From the NCBI GenBank assembly GCA_903838705.1, contig CAILZL010000003.1:1-64000 (forward strand): a DNA stretch of 64,000 nt. Direction: 5' to 3'. Positions 47,129 to 55,945 of the stretch are shown in pieces (position 1 is the first letter of the stretch; the number at the start of each line of letters is the position of its first letter). The stretch is from an uncultured Pseudomonadota bacterium (lineage in GTDB: Bacteria; Pseudomonadota; Gammaproteobacteria; Steroidobacterales; Steroidobacteraceae). The notes below the pieces were generated by a model, which was not told the origin of the DNA, did not search any database, and saw only the letters and a list, made by a program, of their open reading frames with translations. The translations under genes were made by a program, and so were the position numbers.

Positions 47129-47833
47129 GTGGGCGAGCTATATACGTTTATTGTGAATTTCTTCAAGGGCGGCGGATTCTTTCTTTATCCGCTGGCTTTT
47201 ATATTTGTAGTCGGTGTGGCTATCGCCATCGAGCGCTTTGTGTACCTGACCAAGGAAACACAGAAGAACAGTGCGCTATGGTCACAGATTGTGCCGTATT
47301 TGAGCGTGGGCAATTTCAAGCAGGTGCTTAGCCTGACTTCCGATTCCAAAGCCAGTATTGCTACGGTATTGAATTATGGTATTGCCAGACTGGCTCATGC
47401 CCGACGTCGTGATGATGTTGAGCGGGCAATGGATGAGAGCATGCTGGAAATTATTCCACGCATTGAAAATCGTACCCACTATCTGGCAACCATGGCCAAC
47501 ATCGGTATGTTGACCGGCTTGCTCGGCACCATCATTGGTCTTATCTCGGCCTTTGCGGCCATCGCTACAGCCAATCCCGCAGAAAAAGCCAATCTGCTCG
47601 CTGCCAGCATATCCGTTGCCATGAACAACACTGCTTCCGGTCTGGTATGTGCGATCACTTTGCTGCTAAGTCACATGTTCCTTGAAACCAAAGCGACACG
47701 CCTGATTGACAGTCTTGAAATTGCTTCGGTCAAGTTTCTCAATTCGGTTGTGGAGCTGCGTGGTGACTCCAGCAGCGGTGAATCGGCTGTTGCAGCGAAT
47801 CGGCCAGCCACTCCTGCGCGTGGGACGGCCTGA
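47129..47833 (+). CDS. ExbB/TolQ/MotA family proton-channel subunit
   Basis: The 234-residue inner-membrane protein has three TM helices: about 18-38 (FFLYPLAFIFVVGVAIAIER), about 118-140 (ANIGMLTGLLGTIIGLISAF) and about 160-180 (AASISVAMNNTASGLVCAIT). The GLLGTIIGL and NNTASGL motifs are typical. With ExbD it converts proton-motive force into movement of a periplasmic partner. It begins at a GTG with GAGG 8 bases upstream. The two exbD-like genes and the AgmX-like gene follow almost without gaps. Confidence 0.93.
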   Translation: MGELYTFIVNFFKGGGFFLYPLAFIFVVGVAIAIERFVYLTKETQKNSALWSQIVPYLSVGNFKQVLSLTSDSKASIATVLNYGIARLAHARRRDDVERAMDESMLEIIPRIENRTHYLATMANIGMLTGLLGTIIGLISAFAAIATANPAEKANLLAASISVAMNNTASGLVCAITLLLSHMFLETKATRLIDSLEIASVKFLNSVVELRGDSSSGESAVAANRPATPARGTA

Positions 47834-47836
47834 TTC

Positions 47837-48340
47837 ATGTCCAGCAAGTCTGCCGGTCGCGTCAAGCGCAATCACATGCGCTATCGTGGGCGACATGAAC
47901 TGAACGTTGTGCCGATGATCGACATGATGGTCATCCTGGTTTTCTTCCTGATTTTTTCTGCGGTATTTACCCGCACAAGCATTCTTGAGCTGAATTTTCC
48001 GGCTGCCAATGCTGCTGTGCCCGACCTGCCCAAGGGATTGCAGCTTGAAGTGGTGGTACGGCAGGCTGTCATTGATGTTACGGACAGAAATCAGGGTGTA
48101 CTGAAAAGTCTTCCCAATACGCCGGCCGGCTACGATGTGCGCGGCCTTTCAGAATATCTGCTGCTGGTAAAGTCCAAGTATCAGGACAGGCAGGATGCCA
48201 GCGTGTTACTGGAACCTGATGTCAGTTATGACACGCTGGTGCATGTGATGGACGCTGTGCGTGTCTATGTGCCCAAGGAAAAGGCCGGTACTCAGACAGA
48301 GCTGTTTCCCGAAGTTTCAGTCGGAGATGCGCCTACATGA
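47837..48340 (+). CDS. ExbD/TolR family protein, first copy
   Basis: The 167-residue protein has a basic cytoplasmic N-terminus, one TM helix (about 27-47) carrying the proton-accepting aspartate in VVPMIDMMVILVFFL, and a periplasmic domain. It is 3 bp after exbB and overlaps the second exbD-like gene by 4 bp. Confidence 0.93.
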   Translation: MSSKSAGRVKRNHMRYRGRHELNVVPMIDMMVILVFFLIFSAVFTRTSILELNFPAANAAVPDLPKGLQLEVVVRQAVIDVTDRNQGVLKSLPNTPAGYDVRGLSEYLLLVKSKYQDRQDASVLLEPDVSYDTLVHVMDAVRVYVPKEKAGTQTELFPEVSVGDAPT

Positions 48341-48831
48341 TTCCGTATCGACTGAAACGTCATCGCAAGCGCCAGCATACGGGCGACAGCCATATGGCGC
48401 TGGTGCCCTTTATTGACATGCTGACAATACTGGTGGTGTTTCTGCTGGTTCATACGGCGGATGTCGATATCCTGCCCAATACCAGAAACATTTCAATCCC
48501 TCAGTCCATTTCTTCAATCAAACCACATGAAACCATTGTGGTCATGATTACCAAGGATGAAGTGCTGGTAGATGGGAAGTCAGTGGTCACGATGGCAGAT
48601 GTGCTTGCCAGCACTGACAATATTGTGGAGCCATTAAAACGCTCGCTGAGTGACCAGGCAGCCCGGGTACTTGCCACCGCAGATCAGGATACTGTGGCTG
48701 AGCGTGAAGTGACTATTCTGGGCGATAAGAATTTGCCCTATACCGTTCTCAAGAAAATCATGCAGTCCTGTACTGAAGCAAAATACGGAAAGGTATCGCT
48801 TGCTGTGCTGGAACGTGACACAGCGGCATAA
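48337..48831 (+). CDS. ExbD/TolR family protein, second copy
   Basis: The 164-residue protein is like the preceding one: basic N-terminus, a TM helix with aspartate in LVPFIDMLTILVVFLL, and a periplasmic domain. The two copies are clearly diverged, suggesting a heteromeric ExbD unit. The next gene starts 9 bp later. Confidence 0.92.
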   Translation: MIPYRLKRHRKRQHTGDSHMALVPFIDMLTILVVFLLVHTADVDILPNTRNISIPQSISSIKPHETIVVMITKDEVLVDGKSVVTMADVLASTDNIVEPLKRSLSDQAARVLATADQDTVAEREVTILGDKNLPYTVLKKIMQSCTEAKYGKVSLAVLERDTAA

Positions 48832-48840
48832 GGTATCAGA

Positions 48841-49764
48841 ATGTCATTGGCTCCTTGCTACCGTCAGTATGATCTACCCTGGTCCCCGAGTGCCGAAGTA
48901 GAGCAGCGCTTCCGCAAGATCATTCGTAATTGTTTGATCGTGTTCGCTGTATTTGCGCTGGTGATTCCATTGCTGCCGCTTCCGGAAAAAGCAAAGTCCA
49001 CAAAGCCGATATTGCCCGAGCGTGTGGTCAAGCTGGTAATCGAGCAGAAAATTACACCTCCGCCTCCAAAACCAGTCGAGCCTGAAAAAGAAAAGGAAAT
49101 TCCACGGCCCGTAGATAAACAGGTAAATGTTGAGCCGAAACCAGCACCGGATCGCACCGAGCAGGCACGCAAACAAGCTAAAGCTGCGTTCAAGGCTTTC
49201 GATGTCCTGAATGACCTGCATGACAACACGGCTGTAACCAAGGCTCAGCAGAACCAGAATCTGAGCAGCGCGGTAGCAGAAACCCGCTCTGAACGGAATA
49301 TGGTGACTTCGAATGTGGGCAAAGGTAGCGGCGGTATCAACTCCGCAGCCCTCAGCAGAGGATATGGCGGTAGCAGTGGTGAGCTGGCTAATCACACCAC
49401 GACGCAGGTCACCAGCGCCATAGGAGCGGCTAACCAGCCTGAGATACAGCGTGGAACTTCAAACAAGAAGGGCTCGCGCAATGTGAGCGATGTGCTGCAG
49501 ATTCTGGACAGCAACAAGGGGGCTGTTTTCGCTTTGTATACCAGAGCATTGCGCACTAACCCTGACCTGATGGGCAAGGTTGTGCTCAAACTGGTGATTG
49601 CTCCAGGTGGAGAGGTTACCAGCTGCCAGATCGTGTCCAGCGAGTTGGCAAATCCTGAGCTGGAAGGGAAGCTGGTTGTGCGTATCAAGTCAATCCATTT
49701 CCCGGCTCAGGATGTGGGGGTTGCAGAAGTGACCTATCCAATCGAGTTTTTCCCTGCCGGCTGA
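48841..49764 (+). CDS. TonB-like protein with AgmX/PglI-type C-terminal domain
   Basis: The 307-residue protein has a cytoplasmic N-terminus, one TM helix at about 30-48 (CLIVFAVFALVIPLLPL), a Pro/Lys/Glu-rich periplasm-spanning stretch (KITPPPPKPVEPEKEKEIPR), a polar linker with Gly-rich GKGSGGIN, and a C-terminal domain (about 215-305, DSNKGAVFALYTRALRTNPD, GKVVLKLVIAPGGEVTSCQI, VTYPIEFFP) of the type named from the Myxococcus gliding proteins AgmX/PglI. It should carry the ExbBD stroke to the TPR scaffold or outer membrane. It is last in the operon. Confidence 0.88.
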   Translation: MSLAPCYRQYDLPWSPSAEVEQRFRKIIRNCLIVFAVFALVIPLLPLPEKAKSTKPILPERVVKLVIEQKITPPPPKPVEPEKEKEIPRPVDKQVNVEPKPAPDRTEQARKQAKAAFKAFDVLNDLHDNTAVTKAQQNQNLSSAVAETRSERNMVTSNVGKGSGGINSAALSRGYGGSSGELANHTTTQVTSAIGAANQPEIQRGTSNKKGSRNVSDVLQILDSNKGAVFALYTRALRTNPDLMGKVVLKLVIAPGGEVTSCQIVSSELANPELEGKLVVRIKSIHFPAQDVGVAEVTYPIEFFPAG

Positions 49765-49900
49765 TGCCCGCTGATTCCATCACAGCGATGGATTAGATCG
49801 CTGTCAGCCTCTAAACTTGCTGCCTTGATGGCTGCGTCAGGTTACATGATCCAATGACTCTGATTGCAGCCGCTGCAATTGCATATAACAGCGAACTATC

Positions 49901-52621
49901 ATGGCACGCCAAACAGTCAAGTTTCCCCTTAAAGATGTCGCACTCCGGGATGACGTTCACTCTCTGGGTGAGCTGGTTGGAGAAGTTCTGCTGGAGCAGG
50001 GTGATAGCGCCCTGTTTGATGCCGTTGAAGGAGATCGGCAGGCGGCACTGAACCGGCGTGATGGCGATGCAGAGGCGGGTGTTGAACTGTCTTTACGAAC
50101 CCGCGGACGTGAGGCGAGTGTGGCCCGGGATCTGGTGCGGGCCTTTTCAACCTGGTTTCAGATGGTCAACATGGCTGAAAAGGTGCACCGCATCCGTCGC
50201 CGCCGCCAGTATATAAATGAAAGCAGCAGTGGCCAGCCCGGTGGTATCGATGAAGCGCTGCTTAAACTGAAAAACAGAGGACTTCAGCTTGAAGATGTAA
50301 AGAAGCTACTGCAGGAAATCTGGATTGAGCCGGTGATGACGGCACACCCGACTGAATCCAAGCGTCGAACTATCCTGCGCAAGCAGAAATTGATTGCAGA
50401 ACTATTGTTGAGCCGGCTTGATCTGCCGGTTAGCTCAAATGAAGCGCGCGTTAACTGGGAACGTGTGCGTGCTGAGGTGACGACCGGCTGGCAGACTGCT
50501 GATAACTCCCGGCAAAGGCTTACGGTTGCCGATGAGCGTGAGCATGTGCTGTTTTTCGTTGTGGAAGTTATCTACAAGATCATCCCGGTTTTTTATGAGG
50601 AAATAGAAGCGGCGGCGCTTCGGGTATATGGCGATCAGGCCATCGGTTTTGAAGCACCAGAGATCATCCGCTTCGGTTCGTGGGTGGGTGGTGACATGGA
50701 TAACAATCCGGACGTCAATGCAAAAAGCATTCGTGAAACCATCGCACGGCATCATCAGTTAATCATCAACAGCTACTTTCTTGAATGTCAGCAGCTTTCG
50801 GAATTGTTATCGCAGAGCACCAGTCGCATTGGTATTTCGTCCGAGTTGCAGGCCCGCATCAATTCATACTCCGTCATGCTGGCATCAACTCACACCCTTA
50901 ATTCCATACGACAGGATTTCATGCCCTATCGTGTGTTTCTCGGTCAGGTGACTGAGCGTCTGCGTGCCAGCTATGAGGGCAGGCATAATCATTACGAATC
51001 TGCCGGTGAATTCCTGCGTGATATTCAGTTAATTGCCAACAGCCTGATTCAGAACAGAGGGCAGCATGCTGGGTTGTTTCACGTAAAGCGGTTGATCCGG
51101 CGAATTCGTACATTTGGTTTTCATCTGGCAACACTGGATCTTCGCCAGCACTCGGATGTGCATCGTCAGGTGATTGCTAACGGACTGGCTGATGACACAT
51201 GGCAAGAATTGAGTTCCAGTCAGCGCATCTCCCGTCTGAGTGCGGCTATAAGTAACGATGAAGGGCCTTCCAGAGCGCTGGATCCCTCTGGTAAGCGCAC
51301 TCTGTGGGTGTTTGAAAGTATTTCGCAATGTCGCCACCGGCATGGCGCAGATGCGATCGGCCCGTTTGTAATCAGTGCGCCAGCTGGTGCGGATGATGTC
51401 CTCTCTGTGCTGTTGCTTGCGCGCTGGGCAGACAGTGTGGATCGGGGTACAGGTGATGTGCCTATAGATGTGACACCGCTGTTTGAAACAGAAGCTGAGT
51501 TGCAGCAGTGCGGCGAGATCATGTCCGAGTTGTTCCGGACCAGGGTGTATCAGCAGCATCTGATTGGCAGGCGAAATCATCAGTTTGTCATGCTGGGGTA
51601 TTCTGCCAGCAGTAAGGAATCCGGCACAGTTACGTCTCAGTGGTCTTTACGAAGGGCGCAGGAGGCTCTGCTGGCCGCAGCACAGGCCGCAAAAGTGGAT
51701 CTGACCATATTTCACGGCAGAGGAAATACCTCCAGTCGCAATGCCGGACTGGTTGAGACGCTGACGCGTACCATGCCGGATGGCATGGTACGCGGACGTG
51801 TTCGTATGACCGAACAGGGTGAATTACTGCATGACAAGTACAGTTTGCGGCCCATTGCGCTGCGGGTATTCGAGCAGGCATTCAATGCACTGAGTCTGTC
51901 GCGAGCCGGAGTACATGCAGCCGAACAGGTGGCGCCTGAATGGCGTTCAGCTATGGACTTGATGTCTCGTGTGAGTGGTGAACAGTACCGTGGCCTGGTG
52001 TACGGTAATCCGAAATTTTATGAGTTCTTCCGGCTGGCAACGCCGGTAGATGTAATTGAGCGTATGCAGATCGGATCACAAGGATTATTCCGCGAAACGC
52101 CTACAGGTATTGCCAGCACCCGTCCTATTCCCTGGGCGTATGCGTGGGCACAGTGCCGTTACATGCTGCCCAGCTGGTTTGGTGCCGGTACAGCACTGGC
52201 GGCTGCCAGTCAGCAGTTTGGTGATGAATTACTGTCGCAGATGTTCGCTCGCTGGTATTTCTTCGAGCAGCTCGTCAATCAGGTTGAAATGGGGCTGGCG
52301 CGTGCCGATCTGGGCATTGCGGCATTTTATGATCAGCTGGCAGGCAGCGAGTTCAGCCCGGTAGTGCAGCTGATTCGCGAGGAATATGAGCAGGCCAGGC
52401 AGCAGGTTTTACGTCTGAAGGGTTGTGCGTTTCTGCTGGATGCAGAGCAGACTATGCAGCGTGCCATTCGTCTCAGAAATCCATATCTTGATCCAATGCA
52501 TCTGATGCAGGTGGATCTGCTGGCTCGCTGGCGTGCTACTGGCAGGCAGGATCAGGAGTTGCTGCAGGCGTTGCTGGCATCAGTCAACGGTATTGGTCAG
52601 GGCTTGCAAGGATCAACCTGA
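49901..52621 (+). CDS. ppc: Phosphoenolpyruvate carboxylase, divergent
   Basis: The 906-residue length and whole-protein pattern are those of PEPC, which carboxylates PEP to oxaloacetate. Kept: TAHPTE with its His at about 148, Lys572, His605 and Arg607 in FHGRG, the Arg of the SSR loop, and RPIPWAYAW with its Arg. Changed compared with E. coli (from memory): GYSDSAK reads GYSASSK, so the metal-ligand Asp is Ala569; the glycine loop GRGGSIGRGG reads GRGNTSSRNA; GSRPAKR has Gln727 for the Arg; the C-terminal RNTG is QGST. It may be catalytically altered. It stands alone between the envelope operon and a terminator. Confidence 0.9.
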   Translation: MARQTVKFPLKDVALRDDVHSLGELVGEVLLEQGDSALFDAVEGDRQAALNRRDGDAEAGVELSLRTRGREASVARDLVRAFSTWFQMVNMAEKVHRIRRRRQYINESSSGQPGGIDEALLKLKNRGLQLEDVKKLLQEIWIEPVMTAHPTESKRRTILRKQKLIAELLLSRLDLPVSSNEARVNWERVRAEVTTGWQTADNSRQRLTVADEREHVLFFVVEVIYKIIPVFYEEIEAAALRVYGDQAIGFEAPEIIRFGSWVGGDMDNNPDVNAKSIRETIARHHQLIINSYFLECQQLSELLSQSTSRIGISSELQARINSYSVMLASTHTLNSIRQDFMPYRVFLGQVTERLRASYEGRHNHYESAGEFLRDIQLIANSLIQNRGQHAGLFHVKRLIRRIRTFGFHLATLDLRQHSDVHRQVIANGLADDTWQELSSSQRISRLSAAISNDEGPSRALDPSGKRTLWVFESISQCRHRHGADAIGPFVISAPAGADDVLSVLLLARWADSVDRGTGDVPIDVTPLFETEAELQQCGEIMSELFRTRVYQQHLIGRRNHQFVMLGYSASSKESGTVTSQWSLRRAQEALLAAAQAAKVDLTIFHGRGNTSSRNAGLVETLTRTMPDGMVRGRVRMTEQGELLHDKYSLRPIALRVFEQAFNALSLSRAGVHAAEQVAPEWRSAMDLMSRVSGEQYRGLVYGNPKFYEFFRLATPVDVIERMQIGSQGLFRETPTGIASTRPIPWAYAWAQCRYMLPSWFGAGTALAAASQQFGDELLSQMFARWYFFEQLVNQVEMGLARADLGIAAFYDQLAGSEFSPVVQLIREEYEQARQQVLRLKGCAFLLDAEQTMQRAIRLRNPYLDPMHLMQVDLLARWRATGRQDQELLQALLASVNGIGQGLQGST

Positions 52622-52635
52622 CAACAGAATTAAAA

Positions 52636-52666
52636 TCGGGCGGCAGCAGTACCGCCCGACTCGTTT
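52636..52666. terminator. Bidirectional terminator between convergent genes
   Basis: Perfect arms TCGGGCGG/CCGCCCGA enclose an 8-base loop. On the plus strand CTCGTTT follows; on the minus strand the complement of TTAAAA gives a T-rich tail. It serves ppc and the converging beta-barrel gene. Confidence 0.75.
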
Positions 52667-52677
52667 AGCCCATCTGA

Positions 52678-53361
52678 TCAGAATCGAACTGCAAGTCCCA
52701 GATTGAACACGGGATACCATTCATATTTCTTCGCTTTCTTTTCCAGGTCAGCCTTTTCAGCTGCAATATCCTGACTGAATGTTGAGCAGGTTCCGGGTAT
52801 TACAGAAGTGCAGGTGAAATTCAGGTCAACTTTTGGTGATCCAGTATGAATAGCGCCCAGGTCAAGCAGAAAAGTAATACGATCTTCTTTGTCTACCGTG
52901 TTTCCCCAGCCGATACCAACATAGGGAGCCGTTGAGTCACCCATTTTGATGGTGCCGTTGGCTGAACCAATATCAGATGCCTGGTATGTGTTGCCGTTAA
53001 ATTCAAAAGTACCGCTCGCTGCAGGTTTGCCAACTACATCCACCTTCGGTCCCTTTTGCACCGCGCCCGCAGAGAGGCGAAAACCACCATTGAATATATG
53101 CCAGTCTAAAATAGCAGAAGCCGCACCGATCTTGAATTTGCCATCGTAGGTAACGTCAGTGTCATTGATGGTTCTGCTCAGGCTGAAGGTGTTGTAGCCG
53201 AGCCGGACATTGACTGATTTGGTAAGTCCCACATCAAAGTCAGCGCCATAACCGAATGAGCCAACGCGCATGGCAGTTGCAAAGTTCACATCCGCCATGG
53301 CTGGACTAGATATCATGCCGCACAGCACAAGCGCTCCGAGTATTTTCAATTTAAAGTTCAT
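52678..53361 (-). CDS. Putative outer-membrane beta-barrel protein
   Basis: The 227-residue protein has a signal peptide (KLKILGALVLCGMISSPAMA), alternating amphipathic strands (VNVRLGYNTFSLSRT, GGFRLSAGAVQKG, APYVGIGWGNTV, RITFLLDLGAIHTG) and a C-terminal aromatic Phe (FNLGLAVRF), which marks BAM substrates. One cysteine pair (CTSVIPGTC) lies in a predicted loop. A specific function cannot be given; a helical charged stretch (EKADLEKKAKKYE) precedes the last strand. Confidence 0.8.
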   Translation of the reverse strand: MNFKLKILGALVLCGMISSPAMADVNFATAMRVGSFGYGADFDVGLTKSVNVRLGYNTFSLSRTINDTDVTYDGKFKIGAASAILDWHIFNGGFRLSAGAVQKGPKVDVVGKPAASGTFEFNGNTYQASDIGSANGTIKMGDSTAPYVGIGWGNTVDKEDRITFLLDLGAIHTGSPKVDLNFTCTSVIPGTCSTFSQDIAAEKADLEKKAKKYEWYPVFNLGLAVRF

Positions 53362-53512
53362 TTCCGCAGATCCTCGCAGTCAGTTAATTGGATTTACTAA
53401 ATAGCCTGTGGGCGTAACAATAGGCCCTTGATTGCTTGTCCTGAATTACGGCCTGTCTGGTTATAAGTTGAGAGAGGCAGGGGTGATTTTTTCCAATTAC
53501 CGGGTTTTGTCA

Positions 53513-54223
53513 ATGTCATTGAAGATAACTGTCGATCGGGTCACATGCATCCTCCGGGCTGGTCTTTTCCCGGTCCTGATCGTGCTGGCATGTGGCGCGT
53601 GCAGCATGCCGCTGCGGCCGGCCCCAGAAAATCCAACAGATCTGAATGGTCAATGGCAGTTACCAGCGGCACAGCGCGATGCCATCATGGTTTCTCTGCA
53701 CGAAGAGCTGGATCAGGCTCATACCAGACTGATCCAGAAAGAATTGAAAAGCAGAAGTCGTTATTGTGGCCCGGATAGGAGTATCGCTTCTGCTGGAGAT
53801 AATGCTTCGTCATCCGTATCTGCACAGTCCTGTCCATCTACTGCAATCAATAACTGGCAGGAACGCGACCAGCAGCGGCAGCAGGAGGAATTGCTAAATG
53901 CCGTAGTGCCCGTTATGAAGTTGAGAATTGTGCACACTTCTAACCGCATTGAACTGTTACCAGATTCATCAGCACCCAGACGCTTCGAAACTGGTATGAG
54001 CAGTTTGCTGGTGACCAGCTACGCCACCATGAAAGTGGAATCCGGATGGCAGGGCAATGTGTTTGTGGTTCATTCAGAAGATTCGGCTCAAGGCTTGAAT
54101 ATCATTGAAAGATACCAGCGTGAAGCGCCTGATAGATTATCAGTGCAAGTGCAGCTTGATATACCCGACATGAAACATAGGGTGTTATCTGTTACGTATG
54201 AAATATCCAGGGATTTGCCATGA
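53513..54223 (+). CDS. Putative lipoprotein of unknown function
   Basis: The start at 53513 gives a lipoprotein signal (CILRAGLFPVLIVLACGACS) with a lipobox at LACG. The upstream frame extension to 53432 would bury it. The 236-residue product has a Gln/Arg-rich helical middle (NNWQERDQQRQQEELLNAVV) and a beta-like C-terminal half (VESGWQGNVFVVHSEDSA). No named domain is recognised. The 3' end overlaps the MOSC gene by 4 bp, so they are probably co-translated. Confidence 0.75.
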   Translation: MSLKITVDRVTCILRAGLFPVLIVLACGACSMPLRPAPENPTDLNGQWQLPAAQRDAIMVSLHEELDQAHTRLIQKELKSRSRYCGPDRSIASAGDNASSSVSAQSCPSTAINNWQERDQQRQQEELLNAVVPVMKLRIVHTSNRIELLPDSSAPRRFETGMSSLLVTSYATMKVESGWQGNVFVVHSEDSAQGLNIIERYQREAPDRLSVQVQLDIPDMKHRVLSVTYEISRDLP

Positions 54224-55041
54224 ACTCAGCAAAAGTCAGCAGTCTGTATATCTATCCGATCAAATCCTGCCGTGGAATCGCAGTTGACAGTGTTGCGGTG
54301 CTGAATACCGGTTTGGCCAATGACCGCCGCTGGATGGTGGTGAATGAACAGGGTCGTTTTGTCACGCAACGAGAGATTGCCAGAATGGCGCTCATTGAGC
54401 CGGTCATTGATGGGTCGGGTCTGGTGATTCGGGCGCCGGGGATGCCGGAGCTGACAGTATCAGGTGCATCCGTTACGCATGGATTAACGGTTACTGTCTG
54501 GAAAGATACCTGCAGTGCATTTGATGAGGGTGATCAGGCAGCCGCATGGTTTTCTGAGTTTCTGGGGGCGACGGTACGTCTGGCGCGATTCGATGACAGT
54601 CAATCACGGCTGAGTAGTCATGACTGGACCGGTGAGCTGGATGCTCCCAATCAGTTCTCTGATGGATTTCCGATTCTGGCCATCAGTGAGGCTTCACTGA
54701 CTGATCTAAACTCTCGAATGGTCAATCCATTGCCGATGAATCGCTTTCGTCCCAATCTTGTTCTTGATGGCCTGGATGCTTATGAAGAAGATCGTCTTCA
54801 TGAATTAAGTGGCGCTGAGTTGTCACTGCGTGTTGTGAAGCCGTGTACGCGTTGCAAGATTACGACTATTGATCAGATGACCGGTCAGATCCCAGGTACC
54901 GAACCGTTTGCGACATTGATGAAATATCGCCGCAATCCAGCGCTCCGGGGCGTTACCTTTGGTCAGAATATGATTATCAGAAGCGGGGCGGGGTCCAGTC
55001 TGCATGTGGGGCAAATCTTGAAGGTGACTTATCAGCCTTGA
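54220..55041 (+). CDS. MOSC-domain protein (YcbX/mARC-like)
   Basis: The 273-residue protein has an N-terminal MOSC beta-barrel domain (SLYIYPIKSCRGIAVDSV, GLANDRRWMVVNEQGRFVTQR) and the C-terminal MOSC domain, with NRFRPNLVLDGLDAYEED and the cofactor cysteine in VKPCTRCKITTID. Relatives bind molybdenum cofactor and reduce N-hydroxylated compounds. It lacks the C-terminal 2Fe-2S ferredoxin domain of YcbX, so an outside electron donor would be needed. Confidence 0.92.
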   Translation: MNSAKVSSLYIYPIKSCRGIAVDSVAVLNTGLANDRRWMVVNEQGRFVTQREIARMALIEPVIDGSGLVIRAPGMPELTVSGASVTHGLTVTVWKDTCSAFDEGDQAAAWFSEFLGATVRLARFDDSQSRLSSHDWTGELDAPNQFSDGFPILAISEASLTDLNSRMVNPLPMNRFRPNLVLDGLDAYEEDRLHELSGAELSLRVVKPCTRCKITTIDQMTGQIPGTEPFATLMKYRRNPALRGVTFGQNMIIRSGAGSSLHVGQILKVTYQP

Positions 55042-55137
55042 TAGGGCTGTTGTTGAATGGGTCGCTTGCTTTGCTGGACTTCATTACAATCCACAGGCGT
55101 GGCGGGTGCCAAATTTTTCCTTTGAGGTTCAGAACCC

Positions 55138-55797
55138 ATGTCCCATGATAACCATTCACCTGCTCAGGACGAACTGGATCGTTTGCTGCAACAGAACCGT
55201 CATTGGGCCAGAGTGACGGCCGAAGCCCAGCCGGATTTTTTTACCAAGCTGGAAAGCCAGCAATTTCCAAGATTTCTGTGGATTGGCTGTTCTGACAGCC
55301 GCGTACCTGCCAATCAGATTCTGGGTCTGCTACCCGGTGAAATTTTTGTCCATCGCAATGTGGCCAATGTTGTAGTGCATAGTGATCTTAACTGTCTGTC
55401 TGTTATTCAGTACGCGGTGGAGGTGCTGAAAGTAGAACATATTATCGTCTGTGGTCACTATGGTTGTGGTGGTGTGAATGCTGCATTGCGTGGTCAGAAG
55501 CTGGGGCTGATCGACAACTGGCTGCGCCATGTACAGGATGTATATCAACGCAATCAGACCGGCATGTTTGCCTTGCAGGATGATCGTTCACGGCTGAACA
55601 GATTGTGCGAACTGAATGCGCTGGAGCAGGCTATCAATGTTGCTGAAACCACCATCTTGCAGGATGCTTGGGGGTGTGGTCAGCAAATTGCCGTCCATGC
55701 GCTGGTGTACGACCTTCATGACGGTATTTTACGGCGGCTGGGTAATGGTATTACACAACCTGCTGAGATCGAGACGCATCGCCTGATGCTGGCGTAG
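55138..55797 (+). CDS. can: Beta-class carbonic anhydrase
   Basis: This zinc enzyme interconverts CO2 and bicarbonate. The zinc ligands are in IGCSDSRVPANQI (Cys, Asp) and CGHYGCGGV (His-x2-Cys). The 219 residues are typical of the Can type. It would supply bicarbonate to carboxylases such as the PEPC 2.5 kb upstream, though they are not co-transcribed. Confidence 0.96.
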   Translation: MSHDNHSPAQDELDRLLQQNRHWARVTAEAQPDFFTKLESQQFPRFLWIGCSDSRVPANQILGLLPGEIFVHRNVANVVVHSDLNCLSVIQYAVEVLKVEHIIVCGHYGCGGVNAALRGQKLGLIDNWLRHVQDVYQRNQTGMFALQDDRSRLNRLCELNALEQAINVAETTILQDAWGCGQQIAVHALVYDLHDGILRRLGNGITQPAEIETHRLMLA

Positions 55798-55945
55798 GAT
55801 AGGCGCGGGGTGTGTTCAGTTTGATGGTTCCAAGGTTGATCGGTGGATTGGTCATGCCTGATTTGAATCTGGGCGCCCAGCTGGTCAAAGTGGCTGAGTC
55901 ACTCGATATCCGCATATTGTGAATTTCTGAACAGTGAGCGTCATC

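Noticed and set aside
48841-49764. Ordinary TonB for iron uptake
   Set aside because: The C-terminal domain is of the AgmX/PglI type, two ExbD genes and TPR scaffolds are linked, and no TonB-dependent receptor is nearby.
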